From positions 5,765,409 to 5,829,408 of the forward strand of contig NC_085138.1 in the NCBI RefSeq assembly GCF_035046485.1: a stretch of 64,000 nt of DNA, written 5' to 3'. Positions 23,702-35,525 of this stretch are shown here, one piece after another; within the stretch, counting starts at the first letter, position 1; each line of letters begins with the position of its first letter. A program made the position numbers and the translations under genes. The notes beneath the pieces are model-generated. The model saw nothing but the letters and a program-made list of their open reading frames with translations, was not told the origin of the DNA and did no database searches. Source of the stretch: Aedes albopictus. Taxonomy: Eukaryota > Arthropoda > Insecta > Diptera > Culicidae.

Positions 23702-24100
23702 AATATATGGAGAAATCCCTGAAGAAATCACAAGTGTTACGTCTGTTTGCCTGTGCCACAACTTTGAAGATTTTAAATGATCGTTTAAAGCACAGACACA
23801 AATGCTGTGAACTAAATGGCGAAATGCCATATAAAACACAATTCCAGGATGACTGATGGACTCAAACCGATAAATAAAACCTCATCATCCTGTGATCGGA
23901 AGGTATCCATCTGGATAACAGGGCATATTTATGTTTTGCGTTGTGCTGTGCTGATTGATAATGTCTCTTATTTGTGCATTTGTAGGGTTCGTGTTATGTT
24001 GATGCTTTGTAGTAATTATTTTTTTTTAATTTTTTAACATGGCGCCAAACGTGGGGCCCTAGCATTTGTAGGGTTCCATATTGCATTTTTGTAACAGACT

Positions 24101-26270
24101 TTCACCAGGAACTCCTCCTTCATGAATTGCGAGAAGGATTTCTCCAAGAGTTCCTCTACGTACTCTTTTTAGGGCTCGTTTAGCATTTCCTCAGGAATTT
24201 CAGCGATTTCTTCAGTACTTCCTCCAGGGATTTCTTCAGAAACTCCTCATGGGATTCCCTCAGGAATTGGTCCTTGAATTTCTACAGGAATTCTTACTGG
24301 GATTCCTCCAGGAACTCTACAAGGAATTGCTTCAGAAATTCTTCCAGGAATTATGCCAGGATTCCTCAGGGAATTCCTGCAGTAATTCCTCTAAAAATTC
24401 CTACAGGGGTTCCTCTAGGAATTCCTCCAACTTTTTAAGAGATTCCTTTAGGAATTGCTCCAAAGATTCCTCCATAAAGATATCTCAAGGAATTCTTCTA
24501 GAGATTCCTCCAGAAATGTTCCATTGATTCTTCCAGGATTTTTTTCAGGAATTCCTCCAGGGGTTTCTCTAGGGATTTCTCATGGAAAGGGATTCCTCTA
24601 GCTATTCCTCTTAAGATTTCTTGAAAAAATTCTCCATAGGTTTCTCCAGGCACTCCTTTCGGCATTTCTCCAGGATTCCATACAAGGACTCCTCCAGGAA
24701 AACCTTCAAGAACTCCACCAGGTATTACCCCAGGAGTTCCTTCGGAAATTCCTCCAAGAATTGATCCAGGAATTCCTTCAGAAAATAATACTGCAATTTC
24801 TCCAGGGAATCCTGTAGAAATTCCTCCCGGAATTTATCCAGGCATTTTTCCAGGAGTTTCTCTAGGAGTTCTTCCTAAAGTTCTTCCAGGAAGGATTTCA
24901 TCCAGGCATTTCTCCAGGGACTCCTCCAGAAATTCCACCAAGATTTTTTTTCCAGCAATTACCCCAGGTACTTCTTCCGGAGTTCCTCCAGGAATTTGTC
25001 CAGAATTCAATCCAGGAATTTCTCCATGATTTGCTTCGGAAATTCCCACAGCAATCCCTCTAGGGATTCATTCAGGAAATCCTCCAGGGATTCCAGGGAT
25101 TCCTTCAGGAATTCCTGCAGGTTTTTTTTTTCAGGGTTTCCTTCAGGAATTTCTGTTCTTAGGATTCCTCCAGAGATTACTCCAGGGATTCCTCCAGAAA
25201 TTCCACCAGGAATTCAACCAGGAATTTATCAGGAATTTTTTCAGAGATTCTTCTAAGGATTCTTCCAGAGATTCCTTCAGTTATTCCTCCAGAAATTCCT
25301 CAAAGAATACCTGCTGGAATATCTCCAGAGATTCACCTAGGAATTCCTCCAGGAATTTCTCTAGAAATTTTATTCAGAAATTTCTCCAGAGATTCCTCCC
25401 AGAATTTCTCTAGAGATTCCTCCAAGAATTCATTAAAAGATTCCTAAAGGATTTTTTCCAGAGATAGTTCCACGGAATACCCCCAAGAATTCATCTAGGG
25501 ATTTCTCCAGGACTTCCTCCTGGAATTTCCCAAGGAACTCGCCAGAAAAAAATCTTTCAGGATTTCTTCCATGATTTGCTCCAGGAATTTCTCCAAGTAT
25601 TCCTGTAGGAATTCTTTTAGGAATTCTTCCACGAATTTACCAAAGAATTCTTTCAGATTTTCTCTAGATATTCCAACAGGAATTCATTTCGGAATTCATC
25701 CAGGGATTGCTTCAGGCATTCACCCAGGGATGCCTCCAGTTATTATTTCAGAAATTCCTTCAGGGATTTCTCCAAGAATTCCTCTAGCGATATCTCCAGG
25801 AATTTCTTCAGGTATACTTTCAGAAATTTATCCCAGGAATTTGTCCAGGAGTTCCTCCAGGATTTCCTCCTGAGATTCTTCTAGGATTTCTCTAGGAATT
25901 TATCCAGAGATTGCTCCGGGAGTTTTTTCAGGGATTGTTACAGGGATTCCTGTAGTGATTCCTTCAGCAATTCATCTCGAGATCTTTTCAAAAATTTATT
26001 CAAATTTTGCAAATCCCTCCGCCATATTTTTTCCTGGGAATCCTTCAGCAATTCAACCAGAGAAGACAGTTTCGGAACTCTGACAAAAGTTTCTGCCCGG
26101 ATTTTCTCTAGAAAATGCACCACGAATTCCTCTAGGAATTCCTTCTTAAATTCCTCCAGACATTTCTTTTTGAAGACATTCGTCCAGTAATTCCTTCAGG
26201 TGAATTTCAGTGATAGTTTCAAGGCTTATACGAGAATACCTTCTAAAGTTCTTCCACAGATCCTTTCGGG
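24101..26270. repeat. 12-bp-unit minisatellite array (B)
   Basis: About 2.2 kb of GGAATTCCTCCA-type units, opposite in orientation to most of array A. Spacing is mostly 12 or 15 bp. The strand pattern is uniform across the array, so it expanded as one block. Confidence 0.88.
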
Positions 26271-26279
26271 AATACGTCA

Positions 26280-26445
26280 ATTGAAATTTCAAAAAGGTTC
26301 TGTTCTAAGAAGAGTATATGCAGCATATGAGTATATAAAACTGATTTGGGGAAATTCCGGCAAGGATGTCTCGGAACAATACAACTGGGGACAAGCCCAG
26401 GTTAATCATCATACAACTGAAGGTTTATTCTTCGAGGAATAGATA
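26280..26445 (-). repeat. module B, dispersed repeat beside arrays, copy 1
   Basis: On the minus strand: CGAAGAATAAACCTTCAGTT, then TTGTTCCGAGACATCCTTGC and CTCATATGCTGCATATACTC. The same blocks in the same order appear at 50380-50545 and 59130-59250, each time at the edge of a minisatellite array. Confidence 0.72.
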
Positions 26446-26499
26446 TCCAGGATATTCCAAGATACTGACAGATAATCTTTTGTAGATGGCTTATACCAG

Positions 26500-27545
26500 A
26501 AACTAGATGAATAGTAAGTAGAATTAAGTAAGCCTAAATTCTTCGATTATAAACGTTTATGTAGTCTGCTGACGCCCTTAAGGCTCTAGGAATCTGCTGG
26601 GATCCGTGAAGCTCTTAAAACCTCAGATGTCATTTAGAGGCATTATAGGAATATTCCAGGCCAGTCAAACTATCTTGGAGTTCAGAACTTCGGGTCTACA
26701 CTCGTCACAGCAACTGTATCTGTTATACTGAGTAACGTTGTACAATCAATCGCGGTTACTGGACCAACCTAAAGTCTACTATATATTATTATGAACCTTT
26801 GGGACAGTAAGGGTCGTCCAAACTGTCCTGGACTTTTGCTCTTGACAGTAACAGTAGTTATTCCCACCATGAACTGTTACATTGCCCATCCAACTGTCAT
26901 CTGCAATCTCCTGGCATTTCATGAGTCATTCCAAGATAGTTTTGAAATATTCCAGATCATCCAAACTACTTCGGAGACTATAGCTTCAAGTCTAAACTTG
27001 TGATAATAGCTTTTGCCAGTACGTTAAGTAGTGTTACTTCTACTGTATTTACCAAAGTAGCTCGAGAAACAATAAGAGTTGTTATATGTTATATGTTGGG
27101 ATATCCCAACTGCTATGGGGCCTAATTGTTAAAACAACCACTGTAACATGAGATGATTTCGTTTTAGATAGTAACGTTACACAACAAAATAAGACCCATG
27201 AACCTCTTAACTCTCAGAGGTCAATTCATGATAGATTTGTGATAATTTAGATCATCCAATCTGGAGTACACAATCTCATATCTACACTTGCAGTGCTAGC
27301 CTGTTACACTAAATAATGATACATAATGAATTTATATTTACAATTATTCTTCGAATACTAGTAGGCATTGTTCTGTACCTTTGAAACATTTAAGGTTGTT
27401 CAAATTTTTATGAAACCTGCATTCGTTGTAATCATTATTTGTGCTATAAAAGGTTACGTCACCTAGTCTAACCCACCCAGATCCGTGACTTCTGTGAAAC
27501 TCAGAGACATTCCAAAATACCTTTGCGATATTTCAGGATTACTAA
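26500..27545 (-). repeat. old, inverted copies of the 152-bp satellite
   Basis: Degenerate units containing CCAAACTNTNNTGGAGTT and TCTACACTCGTNACAG match the reverse complement of the satellite at 31150-32900. They are too diverged to count units exactly. Confidence 0.5.
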
Positions 27546-27549
27546 ACTT

Positions 27550-27960
27550 CCCTATAACTAAGAACTCCAGCAGCTTTTCGGCCAGGGGGGGTTCAAGCAC
27601 CCTTAGCAAATTTGTATCTACTAGCTTTTATAACTCAACGCAATACGATGTAATTGAATATTATAACATTGTTTTCTAAAAGCATTATTTAGCCATTCAG
27701 CAGCCACTCTGTTGTATTTTGTACAATACGTTAAAAAAGCTCGCCTGATCTACATAAATCAACGTGGTTCTGATAGCGGTGACCAATTTCTGGAAGATTA
27801 AGGATTTTTATTTATTCGTGCATTATTTTGTTCTGATTTTTTTTGTTATTGTCTACAAAACATACATGAAAAATTATAGCTGAACTCATTTGGGAATTAC
27901 GGACTAACCTAGAATTTCGTGGTTTCTGCATGAGTCCTTTTAAAATGATCTTCGAATACT
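27550..27960 (+). repeat. module A, dispersed repeat, copy 1 (MITE-free)
   Basis: Blocks AGCAGCTTTTCGGCCAGG, TGTTGTATTTTGTACAATAC and ATCAACGTGGTTCTGATAGC recur at 58460-58980. There a palindromic MITE interrupts the copy at the position equivalent to about 27741. A weaker relative lies at 9540-9660. Confidence 0.75.
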
Positions 27961-27964
27961 ATTC

Positions 27965-28325
27965 GCTGGATAGAAGGATTTCGGTAATTTCCGAGGGAAC
28001 TCCTGGGTGAATTTTTAAAGAAAACCTGAGAGGAATTTCTGAAGAAATCATTTGAAGAATTTTTGGAGCAATCCCTGGAAAAAATCCCTGAAGAAACACC
28101 TGGATGAATTCCTGGAGCAATTCCTACAGGAATATCTGGAGGAAGTCCTGTAGAATCCCTGGAGGAATTCCCGGAGGAATCCCTGAAAGAATTCTGAAAG
28201 TATACCTGGAGGAATTCCTGTATAAATTATGGGAAGAATACCTAGGAAAATATCTGAAGAGATCTCATAAGGAAATCTCTTGAGGAATTTTCGGAGGAAA
28301 TCTAAAAGAAACTTTTCTAACAGGT
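27965..28325. repeat. 12-bp-unit minisatellite, short block
   Basis: About 350 bp of CCTGGAGGAATT-type repeats directly after module A, in the same orientation as the array at 28625-30720. Confidence 0.75.
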
Positions 28326-28329
28326 AGAT

Positions 28330-28560
28330 ACACCCCCTTTTTACAAATCTGTACCTACATTTTTATACCTACACTTTTACCCACACACGTACCTACACAT
28401 ACACTCCTAGTATAAATACAACAACGAATGCGAGGTTTTCTTCAGTCGAGCACTTGACACTGAAGAAGTCTGTAAGTCACAGACGAAATAGGCCTATCTG
28501 TCCGAAGATAAGCACAGTAGTAGAATTAAAAGGAATTTGCTCGTCCTTTCTAGTTTTCTT
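28330..28560 (+). mobile_element. likely non-LTR retrotransposon 3' fragment
   Basis: GAAGAAGTCTGTAAGTCACA and ACGAAATAGGCCTATCTG resemble the 3' UTR tails of mosquito LINE elements. A CACACGTACCTACACAT-type simple repeat precedes. No reverse-transcriptase frame is present. Confidence 0.4.
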
Positions 28561-28624
28561 TAAAAGGGTTATTCATTTTTTATTTTCTTTTGCAAAAGTG
28601 AAGTATTAGTGAAGTGTTTTTAAA

Positions 28625-30720
28625 TTAAACTAGAGTCTGAAATGCCTGGAGAGACTTCTGAACAAATTCCTGGCGTAATTCCTGGAAGAATTCTTGGATG
28701 AGACCCAGCAGGAATTCCTGGAGAAATTTATTGGATGAATTCTTGGTGGAATCCCTGGAAAAAAAATCCTGGGGAAATCTGCAAAGAAATTCTAGAAGGA
28801 ATTGCTGGCGAAATTTCTGAAACAATCCCTTGAGAAATTCCAGGAGGATTTCCAGGAAGAACCTTTGGAGGAATTTCTGGAGGAGTCCGTGAAGGAACCT
28901 CTGGGAGTATCCTTGAAGAAATTTGTAGAGAAATCCCTGGAGGAATCTTTGCAGCAAAACCTGGACTAATCTCCGGAGGAATGTCTGGAGGAATTTCCTG
29001 GAAGAATCTCTGAAGAAATTCCTAGAGGATTTCCTGAAGAAATTCCTTGAGGAATTCCTGACACTATTTCTGAAAAATGTCCAGGAGCAATTCCTGGAGA
29101 AATTCTTGATGAAATCCCTGGGGTATTTTCTGGAGAAGTTCCTGGTTAAAATCCTGAAGGAATGCCTGGAGGAATTTCCAGGTGTATTCCTGTGGAAATT
29201 GCTGGAGGAATCTCTAGAGGAATTCGTGAAAGAATTACTGGATGAATTTCTAGAGGAATCTCCAGTAGAATTCTGGGAGATTTCTATTTCTTTTTCTGAA
29301 AAAAATCCATTGAGAAAGTTCTTGCGGATTTCAAGCGAAACTCCTAGAAAAATCCTTGAAGGAATCCTGAAGAAATTTGTGGAGAAATCCCTGGAGGAAT
29401 ACCTGGGGGAACCCATGATAAATTCATGAAGGTATTCCTGGTGAACTTTCTGGAAAAATTTCTGAAGAATTCCAAAGAGAATTTCCTGGAAGAATCTTTG
29501 GAGGAACTTCTGGAGGATTTCCTGGTAGAATCTTCGTAGGATTTCCTGGAGGAATCCATGGGACAATCCCTGGAGAAATTCGTCGAGAAATCTTTGCAGG
29601 AATTCCTGAAGCAATTCCTAATGGAATCTCGGGAGAAATTCCAGGACAAATGCCTGAAGGAATCCCTAGAGAAATTGCTTACATAGTCTGAGAGATGCAA
29701 TTATTGGAGAAATTCCTGAAGAAATTCCTGAGGTAATTCGTAGAGGCATTCGTAGAGGAGTTCCTGGACAAATTCCTTGATAAAATCCTGGAGGAATTCC
29801 TAGAGGTATTCCTGTGGGAATTGCTGGAGGAATCCGTGATGAAATTCCTGGAGGAATCTCTCTAGAAATTCTTGAAAAAATTACTGGATAAGGAATTCTG
29901 GGAGATTTATATTATTTTTATAATTCTGAAAAAAAAAATCCCTTGAGAAAGTGCTGGAGGAATTTTAAGCGAAATTTTTGGAGGAATTCCTGAAGAAATC
30001 CCTGGAGATATCTTTGAAGAAATTTGTGAAGCAATCCCTGGAAGAATCTCTAGAGGAACTCCTGGTAAAGTTATTCCAGGCGAATTGCTGGAAGAATCCT
30101 TCTGGAGGATTTTCTGGAAGAAACTTCGAAGGATTTCCTGGAGGAATCCCTGGAAAAACCCATGGAGAAATCTCTAGAGGAATCCCTGAAGCAATTCACG
30201 AAGGAATCTCAGAAGAAATTCCTAGAGAAATGCCTGAAGCAATCCCTAAAAAAATCCTGAGGATAATCCTGGAGAATTTCCTGGGGATTTCTAAAAAAAA
30301 TCTCCAAAAGATTTTCTGGAAAAAATCCTAGAGAAATTGCTGACATAATTTCTGAAGGATGTCCAGAAGCATTTCCTCGATCAATTCCTAGAGAAATTGC
30401 TGGAGGAATTCCTGAAGAAATTCTTGGGGTAATTCCTGGAGAATTTCCTAGAAGTGTTCCTGGAGAAATTCCTGGATAAAATCCTGGAGGAATGCCTGGA
30501 GGAATTCCAGGAGGTTTTCTATTGGGAATTCCTGGAGGAATCTTTGGAGGAGTTCTTGCAACAATTACTGGATGAAATGCTGGGGAAATCTCCAGATGAA
30601 CCATGGGAGAAATTTCTGAAAATACCCCTGAGAAATTCCTGGAGGAATTTCTAGAGAAAGTTCTTGAGGAATTCCTGGAGAAATCCTCGAAGGAAATTCT
30701 CAAGGAATCTATAAGATCCC
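28625..30720. repeat. 12-bp-unit minisatellite array (C)
   Basis: About 2.1 kb of TTCCTGGAGGAA / TTCCTGGAGAAA units. Open frames on both strands (for example 28625-29614 minus, 29106-29429 plus) translate to repetitive FLEE/SRNS-like peptides, expected from a unit that is a multiple of three. At 30720 the array gives way to sequence carrying a fragment of the 23024 MITE; 30850-31140 has nothing recognised. Confidence 0.88.
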
Positions 30721-31149
30721 CCCTGCCTCCCTCTGGCTACGTCCATGACTCCAGTTAAGGTGAAGATATACCGAAGCCACAACTCAAGCACAAATTTGAA
30801 GGCAAATGTGAGACGTGGCCGAGGATAAGGACTGCAGCCACGAACCAATTGGTTGGTGAAGAATTGTTGATTCAGGTGTATTACAATTGTTATTAACGCC
30901 AAATAAAGGAAATATACACAATCATTGGTTGGTAATGTTTTGTAACTCAAAACAGCGAAAAAGATGTTATTACGACTGTAGAGAGCACGTTTCATGTTAT
31001 CCATATCCATCATCCAGGAATTAGTGTACGATTCTGAATATCCCGAAGCTAGGTCATAGTCTCTGATTGTAGCTCCAGTAAGTATAATAGATTATACAAC
31101 ATCACTCTATATAGCCAAAACAGAAACTTCAATTGCTGTAGATGGTAGA

Positions 31150-32900
31150 TTTTTAACATCACAATAGTTTGGATGACCTTGAATATTCAGTAGATTTACT
31201 GGACATAATGGAATATAAATCGTAGTTTTGTATAATGAATGAAGTTACCGTTACACTCGTAGACTTTAGGATCTGAACTTAAGAACAGTTTGGATGACCT
31301 AGGATATCCAAACTGATCTGATACCGTCTTTTGAACTTTCAGAAGACTTACTGGACATAATGGAATACAAATAGTAGCTTTGTATAATGAAAGAAGTTAC
31401 TGTTACACCCGTAGACTTTAGGATCTAAACTCAAGAACAGTTTGGAAGACCTAGGCTATCCGAACTGATCTGATATTGTGTTTTGAACTTCCAGAAGACT
31501 TACTGGACATAATGGAATACAAATAGTAGCTTTGTATAATGAAAGAAGTTACCGTTACACCCGTAGACTTTAGGATCTGAACTCAGGAACAGTTTGGATG
31601 GCCTAGGATATCCCGACTGATCTGATACCGTCTTTCAAACTTTCAGAAGACTTACTGGACATAATGGAATACAAATCGTAGATTTGTATAATAGAAGAAG
31701 TTACTGTTACACCCGTAGACTTCGGGATCTCAACTCAAGAACAGTTTGGATGGCCTAGGATATCCCGACTGATCTGATACCGTCTTTTAAACTTTCAGAA
31801 GACTTACTGAACATAATGGAATACAAATCGTAGATTTGTATAATGAAAGAAGTTACTGTTACACCCATAGACTTCAGGATCTGAACTCAAGAACAGTTTG
31901 GATGGCCTAGGATATCTGAACTGATCTGATACTGTTTTTTGAACTTCCAGAAGACTTACTGGACATGATGGAATATAAATCGTAGCTTTGTGTAATGAAA
32001 GAAGTTACTGTTACACCCGTAGACTTTAGGATATAAACTCAAGAGCAGTTTGGAAGACCTTGGTTATTCCGACTGATCTGATACCGTCTTTCAAACTTTA
32101 AGAAGACTTACTGGACATAATGGAATACATTTTTACATAACTATCCAATCTTACAATGTGGTATTCGTTCTCGGGACAGACGTATCTCCTAACAAATAGC
32201 TTTGTATAATGAAAAAAGTTACAGTTACACCCGTAGACTTTAGAATCTGAACTCAAGAACAGTTTAGAAGACCTAGATTATTCCGACTGATCTGATACCG
32301 TCTTTTGAACTTTCAGAAGACTTACTGGACATAATGGAATACAAATGGTAGATTTGTATAATAGAAGAAGTTACTGTTACACCCGTAGACTTCAGGATCT
32401 GAACTCAAGAACAGTTTGGATGGCCTAGGATATCCGAACTGATCTGATACCGTCTTTTAAACTTTCAGAAGACTTACTGAACATAATGGAATACAAATCG
32501 TAGATTTGTATAATGAAAGAAGTTACTGTTACACCCATAGACTTCAGGATCTGAACTCAAGAACAGTTTGGATGGCCTAGGATATCTGAACTGATCTGAT
32601 ACTGTTTTTTGAACTTCTAGAAGAATTACTGGACATGATGGAATACAAATCGTAGCTTTGTGTAATGAAAGAAGTTACTGTTACACCCGTAGATTTTAGG
32701 ATCTAAACTCAAGAGCAGTTTGGAAGACCTTGGTTATTCCGACTGATCTGATGCCGTCTTTCAAACTTTAAGAAAACTTACTGGACATGATGGAATACAA
32801 ATCATAGATTTTAATAATGAAAGAAGTTATCGTCACTCTCGTAGACTTCAGGATCTGAATTCAAGAGCAGTTTGGATGGCCAAGGATAACACAAAACTGA
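31150..32900 (+). repeat. 152-bp satellite array, about 11.5 units
   Basis: The anchor GTAGAC (or a variant) recurs at 31259, 31411, 31563, 31715, 31867, 32019, 32233, 32385, 32537, 32689 and 32841. Every step is exactly 152 bp except 32019-32233, which carries about 62 extra bp. Typical unit segments are CTCAAGAACAGTTTGGATGG, ACTGATCTGATACCGTC and CAGAAGACTTACTGGACAT. Units related by 670 bp are more alike than neighbours. Confidence 0.93.
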
Positions 32901-33059
32901 TTACACTCATTTAAAGAGGGTATTCTGCTTAAAGGGTTCGAAAATTCAGTACAATAATCAGGTTTATACTACCTAGTCTACCAAACATGAATAACAACAC
33001 CTTCAACGAAAGTTTGCTGATTCTATCTAGCATAATGAATTCATTTTTGATTTGAAAAG

Positions 33060-34372
33060 TCATCCTTTTCTGGAATCCAGCATTTTCTTAAGATCTTCCT
33101 CCATCTTCTGCTTGTTGCTGTTCGACATTTTCATGTAAGCTGTAGTCTTCTTAACGTTAACCGTCTGCTTGGTTGTGGAGACCTTCGGAGTCGGCGTTGT
33201 TACCTTGTGGATCGGTTCAGCCGGAATCCATTCCTGTGGCACGGGAAGCGGTTCCTTTGGCTCCGGAACTCCACAATACATGATGTTGATCAACAGGGCG
33301 TCGTACTTGGTGAGCGTTGGGCCCTGCCCGAAGGTTCCATTCCACGGGATCAGGGGCTCCATTGTCCGCAGGGTTTGCGGTTTGACGGAGAACGAAGTAT
33401 TCATGTAATGCATGATGCTTCCAATGTCGTACGGTACGTTGAAGTTGGTCGTCTCGGTCTCTTCTACCAGTTGGAAGTTGAAGTACACCGATGGGTCCGG
33501 AATCATGTGATCGTAGATGATTTCAATGTAGTCGTCGCGATCGAGTCGATTGTGCTCATGGTGGAATCCAAGGGCGTGCATCAATTCGTGAATGGGGGTT
33601 GTGAGGGCGTTTGCACAGCCCGGTTGTAGATGAACCCGAGTCTTGCCACGTCCTCGGCCGACATCGGCCCAACATCCGTACTGTCGGTTGTCGATCGATA
33701 CGTAGGATTGTTCCGTGGTACGTTTTTTGAACCGTACGCAGGTGTACTTCTCGAATTCCCGCATCGCTCCGTAGATAAATCGAAGTTCGGTACTATCTGC
33801 GGAAAAGTTTGTGAATCGTGTCCCAGTCAACCAGTCATCGTATAAGATGTTGTATAAGATGTTAAAGTGGAGGCCGTTTGCGTACATTTTACATGCGCCT
33901 AAATGGAGGCATGCACGCATATGGCCTCCACTTTATCATCTTATGCAACACCTTATACGATGACTGGTTGTCTGGGGTGTATGTAGACTAATAAAGCTTC
34001 CCTGAATCAACTTACTAAATGAGCCGTCCATGTCGTAGACTACGGTAGCATTCGGCCATCGGAAGTATGAGCTGGAGTTTCCAACAAGTGCGTTTCGCAA
34101 CTTCGGCATGGGCAGAGCCATATCACCTCCTACCAAGTTTCCCAGTTGCCATGGCTGGATTCCTGAAGAAGGGTCCAACTTTCTTATCAGTTCGTCTATG
34201 ATGGAGAAGACAGCGTGAGTTATGTAAGAAATAATAGGTTATAGAATAACAAATTACCAACTCTCGGATCAATTGTTCGATACAGCGCAGTTCCATAACT
34301 CGACAAATCGCTTACGCTGAACTTCGCTGCGACGTGGTAGACCAAACCGGCTACCAGAACAAATACGTACAT
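33060..34372 (-). CDS. astacin-family zinc metalloprotease A
   Basis: Three coding exons: 34258-34372, 34016-34195 and 33060-33796, giving 343 aa. Introns are 62 nt and 219 nt; the second holds a MITE. MYVFVLVAGLVYHVAA is a signal peptide. A short propeptide has GGD at 61-63, the likely FxGD-type aspartate switch. The catalytic domain follows RWPNATVVY and has the zinc site HELMHALGFHHEHNRLDR (His168, Glu169, His172, His178) and the Met-turn SIMHY (225-229). Cys118, Cys140, Cys159 and the terminal YCGV Cys fit the two astacin disulfides. A Pro/Thr/Lys-rich tail of about 70 residues follows. Predicted secreted endopeptidase; substrate unknown. Splice sites were chosen by frame, GT-AG and family alignment. 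Confidence 0.92.
33822..33976. mobile_element. 155-bp palindromic MITE in astacin A intron 2
   Basis: Inverted ends CCCAGTCAACCAGTCATCG / CCCAGACAACCAGTCATCG, with arms running through GGCCTCCACTTTA to a GCGCCTAAATGGAGGC centre. It lies wholly inside the 33797-34015 intron; removing it leaves about 64 nt, the normal size here. GTGT occurs on both sides, a possible 4-bp duplication. A second copy is at 58624-58779. Confidence 0.88.
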
Positions 34373-34633
34373 CTTCTAGCTGCCAAGCAGACGTAATGTT
34401 TTCGTAGAAATGCCAAATAATCCCAAAGATGAGTCTGTTTTCAAGGGCATACTCAAAACTGTATTACTAAATGGTCCATTGTTCTGTACCACCCCGAATG
34501 GGAATTGAGGTATTGTTAATATTAGCAAACAACGTCAATAGAATTTATCACATCAATCTAACACATTAACCGCAATGTTTTCTGATGTTCAAAAAAAATA
34601 GTCACACTTATATCCATTTTTATCGGGTTGTTA

Positions 34634-34639
34634 TTTATT
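34634..34639 (-). terminator. poly(A) signal of astacin B
   Basis: AATAAA directly after the TGA stop (TGAAATAAATAAC on the minus strand). The very short 3' UTR fits the 267-nt gap to astacin A. Confidence 0.5.
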
Positions 34640-35525
34640 TCAAACGCAGTAAAGAAAGTTGATCGAAATGATATCTAGCGCGCTGAGTCGATCTCGTTGT
34701 CCAATCGTAGTAACAGCTGTATTTTTTGTAGCTATAGTAACCAAACGCTGCGGGTCTTTGCTATACATGAAAGGTTTGTAGTGCATAATACTGTCGTAGT
34801 CGTAGGGTAACGGAAAAGCAAAACTCGTCCACGGTTCCACTATTTCAAAGTTGAACAAAATCTCAGGCCTTTGGATAATATTTTTGTACATGATCTGCAC
34901 GTACTGGTCACGATCAGGACGCGTGTGCTGGTGTAGAAATCCTAACGTGTGCATAAGCTCATGGAGAACAGTTCCTTCGGAGTCGAAGCATCCGGGACCT
35001 AGGTTGAGTTCCTGGAACGAGAAAAGCAGTTTGAATCGACATTCTTACTCAAAGAAGGCCTTGGATGCACCGATACTCCGAGAGACCTTCCTGTGTCAGC
35101 CCAGCAACCAGTGGATTCGGCTGTTATTCTAACGTAGCCTACTTCATATTTCCTTTCCACGAATCGAACGCAAGAAATCAACTCGATGCTTTTCATGGCT
35201 TGCTTGATTGCCTGAAGCTCATCACCAGCTGTTATAACGTACGATTTGATCATTTTTGCGCTTATGTATTGAATTTTCCTGATATGCTTACTGAAATGAC
35301 CGTCGATTTGATAAATGACTGTTGCGTTCAACCACTTGTAGTTTGGTGGTAAGAAATTTTGTATTGCGTTTCCATAAGTAAAGCTTTCATTCTGCGATTC
35401 TGGTTTATCTACTACGTATTTGTTATGAATTATTCATATTCATTGTTACAGAAAACTGTTATACTTTCCACCGAGCTAAGCTGACAACTTATCACAATCA
35501 GTAGAAGCTCCCCGAGCTTTGTCAT
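34640..35525 (-). CDS. astacin-family zinc metalloprotease B
   Basis: Four coding exons: 35465-35525, 35292-35411, 35077-35228 and 34640-35011 (234 aa), with introns of 53, 63 and 65 nt. MTKLGELLLIVISCQLSS is a signal peptide. The domain starts near KWLNATVIY and has HELMHTLGFLHQHTRPDR (His128, Glu129, His132, His138), the Met-turn SIMHY (185-189) and four Cys in SCVRF, GCWAD, PGC and LYCV. Introns 1 and 2 match astacin A in position and phase; intron 3 (after GRSLG) has no counterpart there. No FxGD switch and no C-terminal tail are visible. It lies head-to-tail, its stop 267 nt upstream of the astacin A start, so a tandem duplicate is likely. Confidence 0.88.

Noticed and set aside
28625..29614. 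Open frame of 329 codons on the minus strand
   Set aside because: Lies entirely in the 12-bp minisatellite; the peptide is a monotonous FLQEFLQ/SRNSS repeat produced by the repeat period.
31150..32900. CRISPR-like array
   Set aside because: Units are contiguous 152-bp satellites with no spacers, in a eukaryotic genome.
35012..35077. Donor GTAAGA at about 35047 in astacin B intron 3
   Set aside because: It would leave a 36-nt intron and the wrong phase; the donor at 35076 gives 65 nt and restores the conserved LNLGPGC.
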